This document shows positions 17,216 through 27,905 of a stretch of DNA of 64,000 nucleotides, in pieces. Position 1 is the first letter of the stretch; every line of letters begins with the position of its first letter. Source of the DNA: Rhizobium sp. 18065 (GTDB lineage Bacteria > Pseudomonadota > Alphaproteobacteria > Rhizobiales > Rhizobiaceae); assembly GCF_902706095.1 (NCBI RefSeq), contig NZ_CACSJP010000002.1:372001-436000 (forward strand), given 5' to 3'. Under the pieces are notes generated by a model that saw only the letters and a program-made list of their open reading frames with translations, did not search any database and was not told the origin of the DNA. Made by a program: the position numbers and the translations under genes.

Positions 17216-19117
17216 ATGAAGACAGGCAGCCATTGGCGCGCACGCTTGCGGTATGAGTTCGACAAGAGCATGGCAGCCGGCGCAATCGCGCTCATGGGAT
17301 GGCTGGCGCTGATATCGCTGATCGTCATCGTGCTCGCAGGTATCTTTCTCGCCTTGACCGGCATCGCGCCGGAAGGCGGCGAACCGGTGAGCTTCATCGA
17401 AGCTGCATGGGAATCCCTGATGCGCACCATGGACGCCGGAACCATGGGCGGCGATATCGGCTGGTCGTTCCGCATGGTCTCACTCGTCGTGACCATCGCC
17501 GGCATCTTCGTCTTCTCCGCCCTGATCGGCGTCATCAGTTCTGGCCTCGAAAACAAACTCGACGAATTGCGCAAGGGCCGCTCGCGGGTGCTGGAGGCCG
17601 ACCACACCATCATCCTCAACTGGTCGCCGTCGATCTTCGACATCATCAGCGAACTGGTGATCGCCAACCAGAGCCGCCGCAACCCGCGCATCGTGATCAT
17701 GGCCAACAAGGACAAGGTGGAGATGGAGGACGAGATCGCAACCAAGGTCGATGATCTGAAGAATACCAGGATCATCTGCCGCAGTGGCGACCCGACCGAT
17801 CTCTACGACCTCGACATCGTCAACGCCCAGACATCACGTTCGATCATCGTGCTGTCGCCGGAAGACGACGATGCAGATTCCCGCGTCATCAAGTCTGTGC
17901 TGGCCCTCGTCAACGATCCGAAGCGCCGGACCGAACCCTATATGATTGCAGCAGAAATCCGCGATGCGGCCAATGCCGAAGTGGCCCGTATCGTCGGGGG
18001 CAGCGAAATGCAGCTCATCCTCGCCGACGACCTGATTTCCAGGATCGTGGTCCATACGAGCCGCCAGTCGGGTCTCTCGGCGGTCTATTCCGAACTGCTC
18101 GATTTCGATGGCTGCGAAATCTATACGCTCGAACAGCCGGAACTGACCGGCAAACCTTTCGGCACGGCTGTCATGAGCTACCAGGCGAGCACGCTGATCG
18201 GCATCTGCGACAAAAGTGGTGCGGTACACCTCAATCCGCCGCCGAACCGCGTATTCGAAGCCGGCGAAAAGGCGATCATCATCTCTGAGGATGACGCCTC
18301 GATCAAACTGGACGCGGGCAAGACGACCGTGGCGCAGAGCCTGATCCTGCCGCCTTTCGCCCGCGAAAAACAGGCGGAACGCACACTGATCCTTGGCTGG
18401 AACCGCCGGGGTCCGATCATCGCCACCGAGCTCTCCCGCTATGTGGCGCCCGGTTCTCACCTGACGATCGCGGCTGAAACGCCCGGTTTCGTCCATGAGG
18501 TGTCGGTGCTGGAAATCGATCGCGATGTCATGACGGTCGACGCCAGATCGATCGACACCAGCCATCGCGGCACCTTGAACGAACTGGATATCCCGTCTTA
18601 CGACCATGTCCTTGTGCTCGGTTACAGCGACACGATGGCCGCCCAGACCGCGGACACACACACGCTGATCACCCTGCTGCAACTGCGCCAGATCGCAGAG
18701 CGCGCCGGAAAACACATCAGCGTCGTCAGCGAGATGATCGACATCCGCAACCGCCAGCTGGCGGAAGTGACCCGTGCCGACGACTTCGTCGTCAGCAACA
18801 AATTGGTCAGCTTGATGCTCGCCCAGGCCTCGGAGAACGCCTATATGGCGGCCATTTTCGGCGAATTGCTCGATGAGGCCGGCTCGGAGATCTACATGCG
18901 TCCCATCTCGGACTATGTCACGATCGACAAGCCTGTAAACTTCTACACCGTCACGCTGTCGGCCCTTCGCCGCGGCGAGGTGGCCATCGGCTACCGCAAG
19001 CAGAACGATGCCGACCCCGACCCGCGTCGCCTCGGCGGCGTGGTGGTCAATCCGCCCAAGGCGCTGATGATGCATTTCAATCCGGACGACATGGTCATCG
19101 TCCTGGCGGCCGACTGA
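17216..19117 (+). CDS. CASTOR/POLLUX-related ion channel with RCK (TrkA-N) domains
   Basis: A 633-residue inner-membrane protein. A first membrane helix (about 20-47) is followed by a pore segment around residues 65-82 that contains DAGTMGGD instead of the TVGYG filter of potassium channels, a second helix (about 87-110), and a long cytoplasmic part with two nucleotide-binding RCK-like domains (starting near HTIILNWSPSIFDII and near RTLILGWNRRGPIIATEL). This is the architecture and filter type of the plant nuclear-envelope channels CASTOR and POLLUX. The start at 17216 matches the beginning of similarity, but a TTG at 17156 preceded by AAGGA is possible. It lies alone between divergent and convergent neighbours. 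The permeant ion in bacteria is not known to me. Confidence 0.85.
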   Translation: MKTGSHWRARLRYEFDKSMAAGAIALMGWLALISLIVIVLAGIFLALTGIAPEGGEPVSFIEAAWESLMRTMDAGTMGGDIGWSFRMVSLVVTIAGIFVFSALIGVISSGLENKLDELRKGRSRVLEADHTIILNWSPSIFDIISELVIANQSRRNPRIVIMANKDKVEMEDEIATKVDDLKNTRIICRSGDPTDLYDLDIVNAQTSRSIIVLSPEDDDADSRVIKSVLALVNDPKRRTEPYMIAAEIRDAANAEVARIVGGSEMQLILADDLISRIVVHTSRQSGLSAVYSELLDFDGCEIYTLEQPELTGKPFGTAVMSYQASTLIGICDKSGAVHLNPPPNRVFEAGEKAIIISEDDASIKLDAGKTTVAQSLILPPFAREKQAERTLILGWNRRGPIIATELSRYVAPGSHLTIAAETPGFVHEVSVLEIDRDVMTVDARSIDTSHRGTLNELDIPSYDHVLVLGYSDTMAAQTADTHTLITLLQLRQIAERAGKHISVVSEMIDIRNRQLAEVTRADDFVVSNKLVSLMLAQASENAYMAAIFGELLDEAGSEIYMRPISDYVTIDKPVNFYTVTLSALRRGEVAIGYRKQNDADPDPRRLGGVVVNPPKALMMHFNPDDMVIVLAAD

Positions 19118-19137
19118 CCGAATTCGAACAACGATGC

Positions 19138-19174
19138 GAAGGCCCGGATGGAGAGACAGCGGCTCCGGGCCTTC
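19138..19174. terminator. Bidirectional hairpin between the channel and aminotransferase genes
   Basis: An 11-base perfect stem, GAAGGCCCGGA with TCCGGGCCTTC, around a 15-base loop, placed between two convergent genes (stops at 19117 and 19194). There is only a short pyrimidine run after it on either strand, so it is a good hairpin with a weak U-tract. Confidence 0.6.
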
Positions 19175-19193
19175 TCACTGCATAACCGGATGA

Positions 19194-20417
19194 TTAGGCG
19201 GCCTTGGCCAGCACTCCGCCGACAAGTCGGCCCAGCCGCATGATGCCCTCGTCGATCATCTGCTCGTTGGCGCAGGAGAAAGACAGCCGCAGCGTATTGG
19301 CGCCCGAACGGTCGGCAAAGAAAGCCTGGCCCGGGACGAAGGCAACCTTTTCGGTTTCCACCGAAAGCGCCAGCAATTCGGCACCATCCATTCCCTCCGG
19401 CAAGGTCACCCAGACGAACATGCCGCCTTCGGGCCGGGTCCAGCTGCTGCCGGCCGGCATATATTTGTCGAGTGCCGCCAGCATGGCGTCGCGCCTTGCG
19501 CTATAGGCGTTTCTGATCTTGGCGACCTGCGCATCGAAATGGCGTTCGGCGACATGGGTGATGGCGATCTGGTTGATCGAGGACGAGTGCAGATCGGCCG
19601 CCTGCTTCATCAGCACCAGCTTGCGGATGACCGTCGTCGAGGCCACCACATAGCCGACGCGCAATCCCGGCGCCAGCGTCTTGGAGAAGCTGCCGCAATA
19701 GATCGTCCGAGTGTTTTCGATAGAGCCGCTGCGTTCGATATCCAGCGCCAGGACCGGTGTCACCGGCTCGCCGTCATAACGCAGATGCTGATAGGCAGCA
19801 TCCTCGATGACGGCAATATCGAGTTCATCGGCTAGAGCCAGCAGGCGCTTGCGGTTTTCAAGCGATACCGTCTCGCCGGTCGGATTGGAGAAATCGGCAG
19901 AGAGATAAGCAAATTTGACTGCACCACCATGGCCGCCTGCAGCGGCCGCGTAGCTCGCCGGCGTGCGGTTGCCAAGACTGAGCTGGTCGTAAGTCGGTTC
20001 ATAGGCGTTGAACGCCTGCAGGGCACCCAGGTAAGTTGGCCAGTTGACGAGCGCCGTGTCGCCTGGCGACAGGAACAGCTTGCCGAGGTAGTCCAGCGCC
20101 TGCTGCGAGCCGGAGGTGATGAAGATATTGTCGATGCCGCACCCGATGCCAAGCCGCGCCATGTCCGCCTGCAGCCATTCGCGCAGTGGCTTGTAGCCTT
20201 CCGAAACCGAATACTGTAGGGCGGCATTTGCCTGTCCGCCGGTAAAAACCTCGGCATAGGCATCCCTGAACGCCTCAGCCGGAAACAGCGCCGGGTCCGG
20301 AATCCCGCCGGCAAACGAAATGATCTCCGGCCGATCGAGAAGCTTCAGCAGTTCACGGATTTCAGATGCACGCATACGCGACGAGCGCGTCGCAAAAATA
20401 TGGTCCCAATTGAGCAC
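19194..20417 (-). CDS. PLP-dependent aminotransferase (class I/II, 2-aminoadipate/MocR-like type)
   Basis: A 407-residue cytoplasmic fold-type I transaminase. Motifs: IISFAGGIPDPALFP near residue 35 (N-terminal signature of the 2-aminoadipate/LysN-like group), FITSGSQQALDYLGKLFLSPGD, DFSNPTGETVSLENR, ViEDAAYQHLRYDG and the PLP-lysine segment YCGSFSKTLAPGLRVGYV. The amino donor and acceptor are not decided by sequence; 2-aminoadipate, valine-pyruvate and alanine activities occur in this group. The GTG at 20417 is chosen because GAGGA lies seven bases before it. It has no fused DNA-binding domain, so it is an enzyme and not a MocR regulator. Confidence 0.88.
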   Translation of the reverse strand: MLNWDHIFATRSSRMRASEIRELLKLLDRPEIISFAGGIPDPALFPAEAFRDAYAEVFTGGQANAALQYSVSEGYKPLREWLQADMARLGIGCGIDNIFITSGSQQALDYLGKLFLSPGDTALVNWPTYLGALQAFNAYEPTYDQLSLGNRTPASYAAAAGGHGGAVKFAYLSADFSNPTGETVSLENRKRLLALADELDIAVIEDAAYQHLRYDGEPVTPVLALDIERSGSIENTRTIYCGSFSKTLAPGLRVGYVVASTTVIRKLVLMKQAADLHSSSINQIAITHVAERHFDAQVAKIRNAYSARRDAMLAALDKYMPAGSSWTRPEGGMFVWVTLPEGMDGAELLALSVETEKVAFVPGQAFFADRSGANTLRLSFSCANEQMIDEGIMRLGRLVGGVLAKAA

Positions 20418-20591
20418 GGGTATTTCCTCGGATGTTCTTTTCGACATCCAACGAGAACATGAAAACAACGATATGTCAACAATACTGACCTATCTTGCAA
20501 AATCCGCAATAAGCCATTGAAAAGAGTAAAACTACCAGAAACGCAAAAGCGAAATTGATCATGTTTTTTGATAGTCAAAACGCAAGAAGAC

Positions 20592-20624
20592 AGATCCCGG
20601 GAGCCGCATCGGCACCCGGGATCT
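20592..20624 (-). terminator. Hairpin terminator after the chemoreceptor gene
   Basis: A near-perfect palindrome: AGATCCCGGG pairs with CCCGGGATCT, an A/A mismatch follows, then GCCG pairs with CGGC around a CAT loop. On the minus strand it is followed by a T-rich but interrupted tract. It lies about 40 bases past the chemoreceptor stop. Confidence 0.6.
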
Positions 20625-20665
20625 CTAGAAATTCACACACCGGTTGGGTGCCGGCAACGCTGGCT

Positions 20666-22342
20666 TCAGGCCGCATACAGTCCTCTTTGCTGCGGCACGG
20701 ACGTTGCTGTCTTGAACTGCTGAACCAGCTGGAACAGCCCGTTGACATCACGCGATAGCGAGTGTGCGGCAGCCGACGTCTCTTCGACCATGGCGGCATT
20801 CTGCTGGGTCGATTGATCGATCTGGTTCACCGAACTATTGATGTCCTTCAGCGATCCGGACTGTTCTTCAGTCGCCTCTATAATCGCCCGGATGTTCACC
20901 GTGATATCCTCGACCTGGCTGGAGATCTGCTCAAGCGACAAACCCGTCTGCCCGACAAGGTCAACGCCACGACTGACCTGCGCCGCCGAGGTGCTGATCA
21001 GCTGGCGAATCTCCTTGGCGGCACTACCCGAGCGCTGCGCGAGTTCACGCACCTCCTGCGCCACCACAGCAAAGCCCTTGCCGGCCTCGCCTGCCCTTGC
21101 AGCCTCGACCCCGGCATTCAGCGCCAGCAGATTGGTCTGGAAAGCGATTTCATCGATCACGCCGAGAATGCTGGAAATTTGTTTCGAGGATTGCTCGATC
21201 TCGCTCATGGCGCCGACCGCATCGCGAACTACAGCACCTGACTTTTCCGCATTGGCACGGGTCTGTTCGACAAGCTTTCCGACATTCGTCGCACGCTTGG
21301 CCGACTCCATCACAGTCGTGGTGATTTCCTCGAGAGCCGCGGCAGATTCCTCGACCGAAGCCGCCTGCACCTCGGTTCGACGCGCTAGCTGATTGGCTGC
21401 ATCGGAGATTTCACCAGTGCTCGATGCGATCGAACGCGCATTGGTTGTCACTGTGCAAATCGTCTGCTTCAATCGCGTCAGCGCTTCATTGAAGTCATTG
21501 CGCACCTTTTCCATGGTCGGTACGAAAGGTCGATCCAGACTGCAGGTCAGATCGCCGTCTGCCAGACCACTCAGAGAACCTGCCAACTGCGCAATCGCGT
21601 CCATCCGTGACGAGACATCGGTGGCGAACTTGATGACCTTGTAGACCTTGCCGGACGAATCAAACACCGGATTGTAGCTGGCCTGGATCCACACATCCCG
21701 CCCATCCTTGGCGACACGGCGAAACTCGTCGGAGAAGATCTCGCCGCTGGCCAGTCTAGCCCAGAACGCCTGGTACTCATCCGATTTGACATAGGCCGGA
21801 TCACAGAACATCCGATGATGTTTGCCGACAATTTCCGCAAGCCCGTAGCCGAGACCTTTGCAGAAATTCTCGTTGGCCGTCAGGATGGTGCCATCCGGCT
21901 GAAATTCGATCACCGCCTGCGATGCGGACAAGGCCTTGAGCTTGGCGTCGTCTTCCATCGCGCGGATCTTGGCTGCGGTGATGTCGGTGGCATATTTCAC
22001 CACCTTGTAGGGTTTTCCGCCCTTCATCAGCGGATTGTAGGACGCCTCGATCCAGATTTCGCGCCCACCCTTTGCGATACGACGATACTGCCGGCGATCG
22101 AATTTCCCATTGCGCAGCTGCTGCCAGAAGGAAGAATATTCGGACGAGGCCGCTTCAACGGGATCAACAAACATCCTGTGATGCTTGCCCCGGATCTCGG
22201 ACAGCGCATAGCCCACCGCCATGCAGAAGTTCTCGTTGGCCGTCAGAATGATGCCATCCAGATCGAACTCGATCACGGCCTGCGAGCGCCTCAAGGCCTC
22301 GGATTCAGCCCGGGAGTCCCTCATGATTTTCAATATAGGCAT
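20666..22342 (-). CDS. Soluble methyl-accepting chemotaxis protein with two PAS domains
   Basis: A 558-residue chemoreceptor with no membrane segment. Two closely related PAS domains occupy about residues 12-130 and 134-250 (both with NENFC, GKHHRMF, REIW/RDVWI.ASYNP and [16 protein letters not shown]), then a HAMP-like linker, and the signalling coiled coil whose conserved tip reads [24 protein letters not shown]. It should send signals to a CheA kinase from the cytoplasm; the PAS pair resembles Aer-type energy or oxygen sensing, but whether a haem or flavin is bound is unknown. The start at 22342 has GGGGGAAG just upstream; longer readings lack similarity. A hairpin terminator follows the gene. 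Confidence 0.92.
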   Translation of the reverse strand: MPILKIMRDSRAESEALRRSQAVIEFDLDGIILTANENFCMAVGYALSEIRGKHHRMFVDPVEAASSEYSSFWQQLRNGKFDRRQYRRIAKGGREIWIEASYNPLMKGGKPYKVVKYATDITAAKIRAMEDDAKLKALSASQAVIEFQPDGTILTANENFCKGLGYGLAEIVGKHHRMFCDPAYVKSDEYQAFWARLASGEIFSDEFRRVAKDGRDVWIQASYNPVFDSSGKVYKVIKFATDVSSRMDAIAQLAGSLSGLADGDLTCSLDRPFVPTMEKVRNDFNEALTRLKQTICTVTTNARSIASSTGEISDAANQLARRTEVQAASVEESAAALEEITTTVMESAKRATNVGKLVEQTRANAEKSGAVVRDAVGAMSEIEQSSKQISSILGVIDEIAFQTNLLALNAGVEAARAGEAGKGFAVVAQEVRELAQRSGSAAKEIRQLISTSAAQVSRGVDLVGQTGLSLEQISSQVEDITVNIRAIIEATEEQSGSLKDINSSVNQIDQSTQQNAAMVEETSAAAHSLSRDVNGLFQLVQQFKTATSVPQQRGLYAA

Positions 22343-22625
22343 CCAACTTCCCCCATGCATCCAACCGATGCAAATGGCGAAACACCCATGGTTCGCACAA
22401 CGATAAAGTGTAGGAAGCACTGGTATATAAATTGCTAATGTTCTTGGAGGTAGGTCCAATTGAATCAAATATTTTAGACATGCGTTGTTCACGCAGAGGC
22501 AAATGCCGACCTGGCACCATATCCGCAAGATCCACCACACAAAACCCAGCAGTTCCGGGCTTCACTCCTATCCATTTGAACAAAAGTCAAATTTTCGAGC
22601 AAAAGATCACCTCCCATCAGGCAAC
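22343..22625. other. Intergenic region upstream of the chemoreceptor gene
   Basis: Together with the ilvC terminator and 3' spacer this makes 364 bases without a gene (22343-22706). It is AT-richer than its surroundings and must contain the chemoreceptor promoter. I see no credible small gene or repeat in it, and no clear sigma-70 hexamers at ideal spacing. Confidence 0.4.
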
Positions 22626-22654
22626 AAAAAAACCGGGAGCCTTGCGGCCCCCGG
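22626..22654 (-). terminator. Rho-independent terminator of ilvC
   Basis: On the minus strand a nine-pair GC-rich stem, CCGGGGGCC with GGCTCCCGG (one G-U pair), closes on a GCAA tetraloop and is followed directly by seven T residues. It is 52 bases past the ilvC stop. Confidence 0.92.
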
Positions 22655-22706
22655 CTGGAAATTCAGTGAACGAAATCGACGGACAGCGTCGGTCGAAACG
22701 CTCGGA

Positions 22707-24439
<1,733 letters not shown>

Positions 24440-24451
24440 GACGCTCTCCGA

Positions 24452-24465
24452 GTACCGTACGGTAC
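24452..24465. promoter_or_regulatory. Palindromic operator of the TetR-type gene
   Basis: GTACCGTACGGTAC is a perfect 14-base inverted repeat lying between the predicted -10 and the start codon of the TetR gene, a position where a bound repressor would block transcription. The centre ACCGTACGGT resembles the operators of many TetR proteins. Confidence 0.75.
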
Positions 24466-24476
24466 GGTTCGCGTCT

Positions 24477-24505
24477 GTTATGATCCCGGAAACGCGTCGG
24501 GTCAA
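24477..24505 (-). promoter_or_regulatory. Promoter of the TetR-ilvC transcript
   Basis: On the minus strand TTGACC (-35) and CATAAC (-10) are separated by 17 bases. The predicted start point falls about 10 bases before the palindromic operator. Confidence 0.5.
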
Positions 24506-24871
24506 GAGCCACGTTGTTATTTTTGTAAGCATTTTTTCAGCGCTCGCTGCATAAGCTTTGAGCATCTGCACATTCAGATCGGGCCCAAAACGCCCCGTCA
24601 CGCCAAGGCCTGGCTGCTCCCAGCTCCAGTCACAAACAGGTGAATGGAGCAAAAACAATAATTATATTTCATATGTAAATTGCCATGAATGGTGCGCGTA
24701 TGCAATTGTTTTCATTACTTTAAATTTTCACTTCAGAGAGAAATTTGAAGGAATGCGCAGAACCGAAGAGTTCGATTGCGCGCAATCTGCTATTGAATTT
24801 TCAGATCTAGGCGCCACATCCGCTCTGTCGAACAAGACAGTTCGTTACCCGATAAAATCAGGAGCAAGACC
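24506..24871. other. AT-rich gene-free interval
   Basis: With the TetR promoter this makes over 400 bases without a credible gene. The part from about 24640 to 24750 is markedly AT-rich compared with the rest of the window. It must contain the promoter of the small periplasmic protein gene at 24872; no repeat or RNA gene is recognised. Confidence 0.4.
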
Positions 24872-25114
24872 ATGAGAATCATCGCCGCGACCGCACTGAT
24901 CGCCGCACTCGCTAGCGCGTCTGCCGCCCTCGCGCTTGAACCGATCCCAGGCTCGATTACCTATGCAGGCAAGCAGGCCAATATCGTGAAGGCCCCCGCA
25001 GGATCGACCCTGTTCCACAATTTCAATTTCAATGGCGACAAGATTCGCGAAACCTACAGGGTCAACGCCGATCACACTGTGACATTGGTTCAGCGCGGCA
25101 TCATCAACGACTGA
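24872..25114 (+). CDS. Small periplasmic protein, first of a tandem pair
   Basis: An 80-residue protein with a Sec signal peptide (MRIIAATALIAALASASAALA-L). The mature 58 residues read as a compact domain with the pattern PIPGSITY.GK.A...KAP.GST.FH.F and R..YRVNADHTV.LV.R. The gene 94 bases downstream encodes a clear paralogue. The family is unknown to me; the hydrophobic/charged alternation suggests a small beta-rich fold. A purine-rich site (AGGAGCAAGACC) precedes the ATG. Confidence 0.75.
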   Translation: MRIIAATALIAALASASAALALEPIPGSITYAGKQANIVKAPAGSTLFHNFNFNGDKIRETYRVNADHTVTLVQRGIIND

Positions 25115-25208
25115 TCCACCGCCTCACCTGCATCCGCGGGTCTAGTGCGCCAATATGCACAACTTAGGATTGCATTCAAGGCGCCTATACCAGCGAAAGG
25201 ACAGAACA

Positions 25209-25460
25209 ATGAAGACCACAATTTTGACCGCCATCCTGCTCGCTTCCTTGACCGGTACTGCGGCGTTGGCCGATATCCAGCCGATCGAAGGCTCGATCAC
25301 CTACAATGGTAAGACTGCTCATTTGGAGAAGGCGCCGATAGGCAGCACCTTCTTCCACACGTTCATCGGTCCCAATGGCCGCTATGTTCGAGAAATCTAT
25401 AAGGTGAATGCCGACAGATCCGTGTCTCTCATGTCGCGAGCGACAGCAAGCTCGCACTGA
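25209..25460 (+). CDS. Small periplasmic protein, second of a tandem pair
   Basis: An 83-residue paralogue of the protein encoded just upstream: signal peptide (MKTTILTAILLASLTGTAALA-D), then PIEGSITYNGKTAHLEKAPIGSTFFHTF and REIYKVNADRSVSLMSRA. About half of the mature positions match the first copy. AAAGGA lies about eight bases before the ATG at 25209; an upstream in-frame start at 25155 would hide the signal peptide. A rho-independent terminator follows. No function is assigned. Confidence 0.8.
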   Translation: MKTTILTAILLASLTGTAALADIQPIEGSITYNGKTAHLEKAPIGSTFFHTFIGPNGRYVREIYKVNADRSVSLMSRATASSH

Positions 25461-25484
25461 TCCCACGAAGTGCATCGCCCGCTG

Positions 25485-25514
25485 GCCCCGAAGTGAAAGC
25501 TCCGGGGCTTTTTT
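25485..25514 (+). terminator. Rho-independent terminator of the small periplasmic protein genes
   Basis: GCCCCG pairs with CGGGGC around a 12-base loop that can pair further, and six T residues follow immediately. It lies 24 bases past the stop of the second gene and ends eight bases before the stop of the convergent Lrp-type gene. Confidence 0.85.
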
Positions 25515-25521
25515 ATACCGG

Positions 25522-26004
25522 CTAACGCGCATAATCGACGGGGATCGCCGAACCACTTTTCAGCGTCTCCATCGAGATCGACGCCGACACATCGAACAAT
25601 TCGATCCGCTTGACCAACCGCCGATAGACCACGTCGTAGTGCTCCACTCTCGGCAACACGACCTTCAAGATATAGTCATAATGCCCGGTCAACCGATGCG
25701 CCTCGACGATCTCGGCGATGTCGCCGACCGCCCGACGGAATTCCTCGATCCATTCGTCGGCGTGGTGGGCAGTCTTGACCAGCGCATAAACGGTCGTTGG
25801 CACGCCCATCTTCTCGCGATCGAGCACGGCAATACGCCTGGCGATATAGCCCCCTTCTTCCAGTTTCTGGATGCGGCGCGAGCAGGCTGACACGGAAAGC
25901 GATACCTTCTCGGCCAGATCCGTGACCGCAATGGCGCAGTCCATCTGCAACCATTCGAGAATCTTCCGGTCTCTTTCGTCAATCACGCTGATATTCTCCG
26001 ACAA
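25522..26004 (-). CDS. Lrp/AsnC family transcriptional regulator
   Basis: A 160-residue regulator. The N-terminal winged helix (IDERDRKILEWLQMDCAIAVTDLAEKVSLSVSACSRRIQKLEEGGYI) is followed by the RAM ligand-binding domain, with AHRLTGHYDYILKVVLPRVEHYDVVYRRLVKRI. Such proteins sense amino acids and often control the gene divergent from them; here that is an aspartate/glutamate racemase-family gene, 146 bases away. This supports an amino-acid effector, but which one is unknown. An ATG at 26004 begins the conserved region directly. Confidence 0.92.
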   Translation of the reverse strand: MSENISVIDERDRKILEWLQMDCAIAVTDLAEKVSLSVSACSRRIQKLEEGGYIARRIAVLDREKMGVPTTVYALVKTAHHADEWIEEFRRAVGDIAEIVEAHRLTGHYDYILKVVLPRVEHYDVVYRRLVKRIELFDVSASISMETLKSGSAIPVDYAR

Positions 26005-26150
26005 CTGAAATCAAAGACGCAAAATTTGCGCGCCGAGAAGACAAATGACACGTCTTCATGTGCAAGAAAAGGCGCTATTGCCGCCAAGATCGCACACCAG
26101 ATGCGAGCGATATCGGCGATCATCGGCTATCAACGCACAAGGAGATTGCT

Positions 26151-26864
26151 ATGCAGATGATGGGCCTGATCGGTGGGATGAGTTTCGAAAGTTCAGCCGT
26201 CTACTACCGGCTGATCAACGAAGCCGTGCGGACCAGGCTCGGCGGGCTGACCTCGGCCGAAGTCATCATGCACTCCGTCAATTTCGAAAGCATCGTCGCG
26301 CTGCAAAAGGCCGGCCGCTGGGATGATGCCGCGCGCCGCCTGGGAGACGTGGCAGTAGGACTGGAGAACGCCGGCGCAAGCTGTGTGCTGATCTGCACCA
26401 ACACCATGCACCTCGTTGCCGGCGAGGTTCAGGCCCGCATCAACGTGCCGCTGATCAACATCATCGACGAGACAGCGACCGCCCTGAAGAAGAGTGGCGC
26501 CAAGCGGCCGCTCCTTCTGGCCACCCGCTATACCATGGAGCACGGCTTCTATGCCGAGCGCATGCGCCGGAACGGCGTCGAGATCATGGTGCCGGATTCA
26601 GATGGTCGCGCCGCGACCCATAACATCATCTTTGATGAACTCTGCGCCGGTCAGGTCATCGACAGCTCACGCGACAAGCTCATGGCCATCATCGAACAGG
26701 CCAAGGCTGAGGGTGCCGACAGCGTGATCCTGGGCTGCACGGAAATCTGCCTGATCCTCGACCCGTCCGCCCTGCCTTTGCCGGGTTTCGATTCGACCAC
26801 CATCCATGCCGAGGCAGCCGTTGATTTCTGCTTGACCAACGGCTTGGCGACCAACGCCGCCTGA
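26151..26864 (+). CDS. Aspartate/glutamate racemase family protein
   Basis: A 237-residue enzyme with both catalytic cysteines of the cofactor-independent racemases: Cys82 in CTNTMH and Cys196 in GCTEI. It starts MQMMGLIGGMSFESSAVYY, as in YgeA-type broad-specificity racemases. It would interconvert L- and D-amino acids in the cytoplasm; the preferred substrate is not known. AAGGAG lies eight bases before the ATG at 26151. The divergent Lrp-type regulator probably controls it. It ends 13 bases from the convergent pdxJ. Confidence 0.92.
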   Translation: MQMMGLIGGMSFESSAVYYRLINEAVRTRLGGLTSAEVIMHSVNFESIVALQKAGRWDDAARRLGDVAVGLENAGASCVLICTNTMHLVAGEVQARINVPLINIIDETATALKKSGAKRPLLLATRYTMEHGFYAERMRRNGVEIMVPDSDGRAATHNIIFDELCAGQVIDSSRDKLMAIIEQAKAEGADSVILGCTEICLILDPSALPLPGFDSTTIHAEAAVDFCLTNGLATNAA

Positions 26865-26877
26865 AATCGGTGAGGCT

Positions 26878-27630
26878 TCAGATCGTCTGGCCACAAGCGC
26901 GGCAGAAACGGCGTACCGTTTCTGCCATTCCGTATTCGAGCGCATCGGCCGTCAGGCCGTGGCCGATCGAGACCTCGGCCAACGCCGGAATGCGCCTGAC
27001 CAATGCCGGCAGGTTTTCAACCGTCAGGTCGTGACCTGCATTGACCGCGAGCCCTGCAGCAATGGCCGCATCGGCCGTCGCCCCGAGCAAGGCGATCTCA
27101 CGCCGCGCACCTTCGGGATTGTCAAAACAGCCGCCATAGGGCCCGGTATAGAGTTCGACACGTTCGGCACCGGTCGCCTTGGCCAGAGCCATCGTCTCGG
27201 TCTGCCCATCCCCGTCGACGAACAGCGACACGCGCATGCCCTTGGCACGAAGCCGGGCGACAATCCTCTTCAGGTCGTCGCCCTGCGCGACCAGATCCCA
27301 GCCGTGGTCGGATGTCGCCTGTGATGGATCATCCGGAACGAGGGTCACCTGTTCCGGCTCGATCGCCTCGCAAAGCGCAAGGAACTCCTCGGTCGGATAT
27401 CCTTCGATATTGAACTCGGCCTGCGGAAATTCGTCATCAATCAGCGCACGCAGCAGCGGTAGATCGCTGAAGCGGATATGCCGCTGGTCGGGTCGCGGAT
27501 GCACCGTCAGGCCACTTGCCCCGGCCTGCAGGGCAATACGCCCCAGATCCGCCACACTCGGCCAAGGCAGATCCCGGCGATTGCGAAGCATGGCGATGGC
27601 ATTGAGATTGACGGAAAGCTTGGTCGGCAT
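26878..27630 (-). CDS. pdxJ: Pyridoxine 5'-phosphate synthase
   Basis: A 250-residue TIM-barrel enzyme that condenses 3-amino-2-oxopropyl phosphate with deoxyxylulose 5-phosphate in vitamin B6 synthesis. Hallmarks: [16 protein letters not shown] at the N-terminus, [44 protein letters not shown] and [13 protein letters not shown].....[13 protein letters not shown]. The protein is of normal length and all core motifs are present. It stands alone between a convergent racemase and an unrelated divergent gene. Confidence 0.97.
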   Translation of the reverse strand: MPTKLSVNLNAIAMLRNRRDLPWPSVADLGRIALQAGASGLTVHPRPDQRHIRFSDLPLLRALIDDEFPQAEFNIEGYPTEEFLALCEAIEPEQVTLVPDDPSQATSDHGWDLVAQGDDLKRIVARLRAKGMRVSLFVDGDGQTETMALAKATGAERVELYTGPYGGCFDNPEGARREIALLGATADAAIAAGLAVNAGHDLTVENLPALVRRIPALAEVSIGHGLTADALEYGMAETVRRFCRACGQTI

Positions 27631-27905
27631 TCGATCTTGTCCAAAGGTCTGAAACGAACCGCATCCTTAGGCCATCAACGACTGAAAAACCAACGAGAAT
27701 TGCAGATGAACCGATAGAACCAATTGATGAGTAGGATCTGCACGTTTTAGCGAACCCGCAGACTTTGGGGTATTGACGCGAGCCCTGTATAGATTAGTCA
27801 GATTAAACCGTGTGACAATGCGCACAAAACATCTGTCCAGCTTACAATCCAGTCGCGACATTTCAGGGGGTTTGCAAAAATGATCGAACCGTCCGTGGAG
27901 AAGCA

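Noticed and set aside
20666..22540. A longer chemoreceptor with an N-terminal membrane segment starting upstream of 22342
   Set aside because: The extra 66 residues have irregular composition, no family similarity, and the strong ribosome binding site is at 22342.
24558..24875. A 105-codon frame in the AT-rich spacer before the small periplasmic genes
   Set aside because: It lacks a ribosome binding site, signal or domain and crosses the likely promoter.
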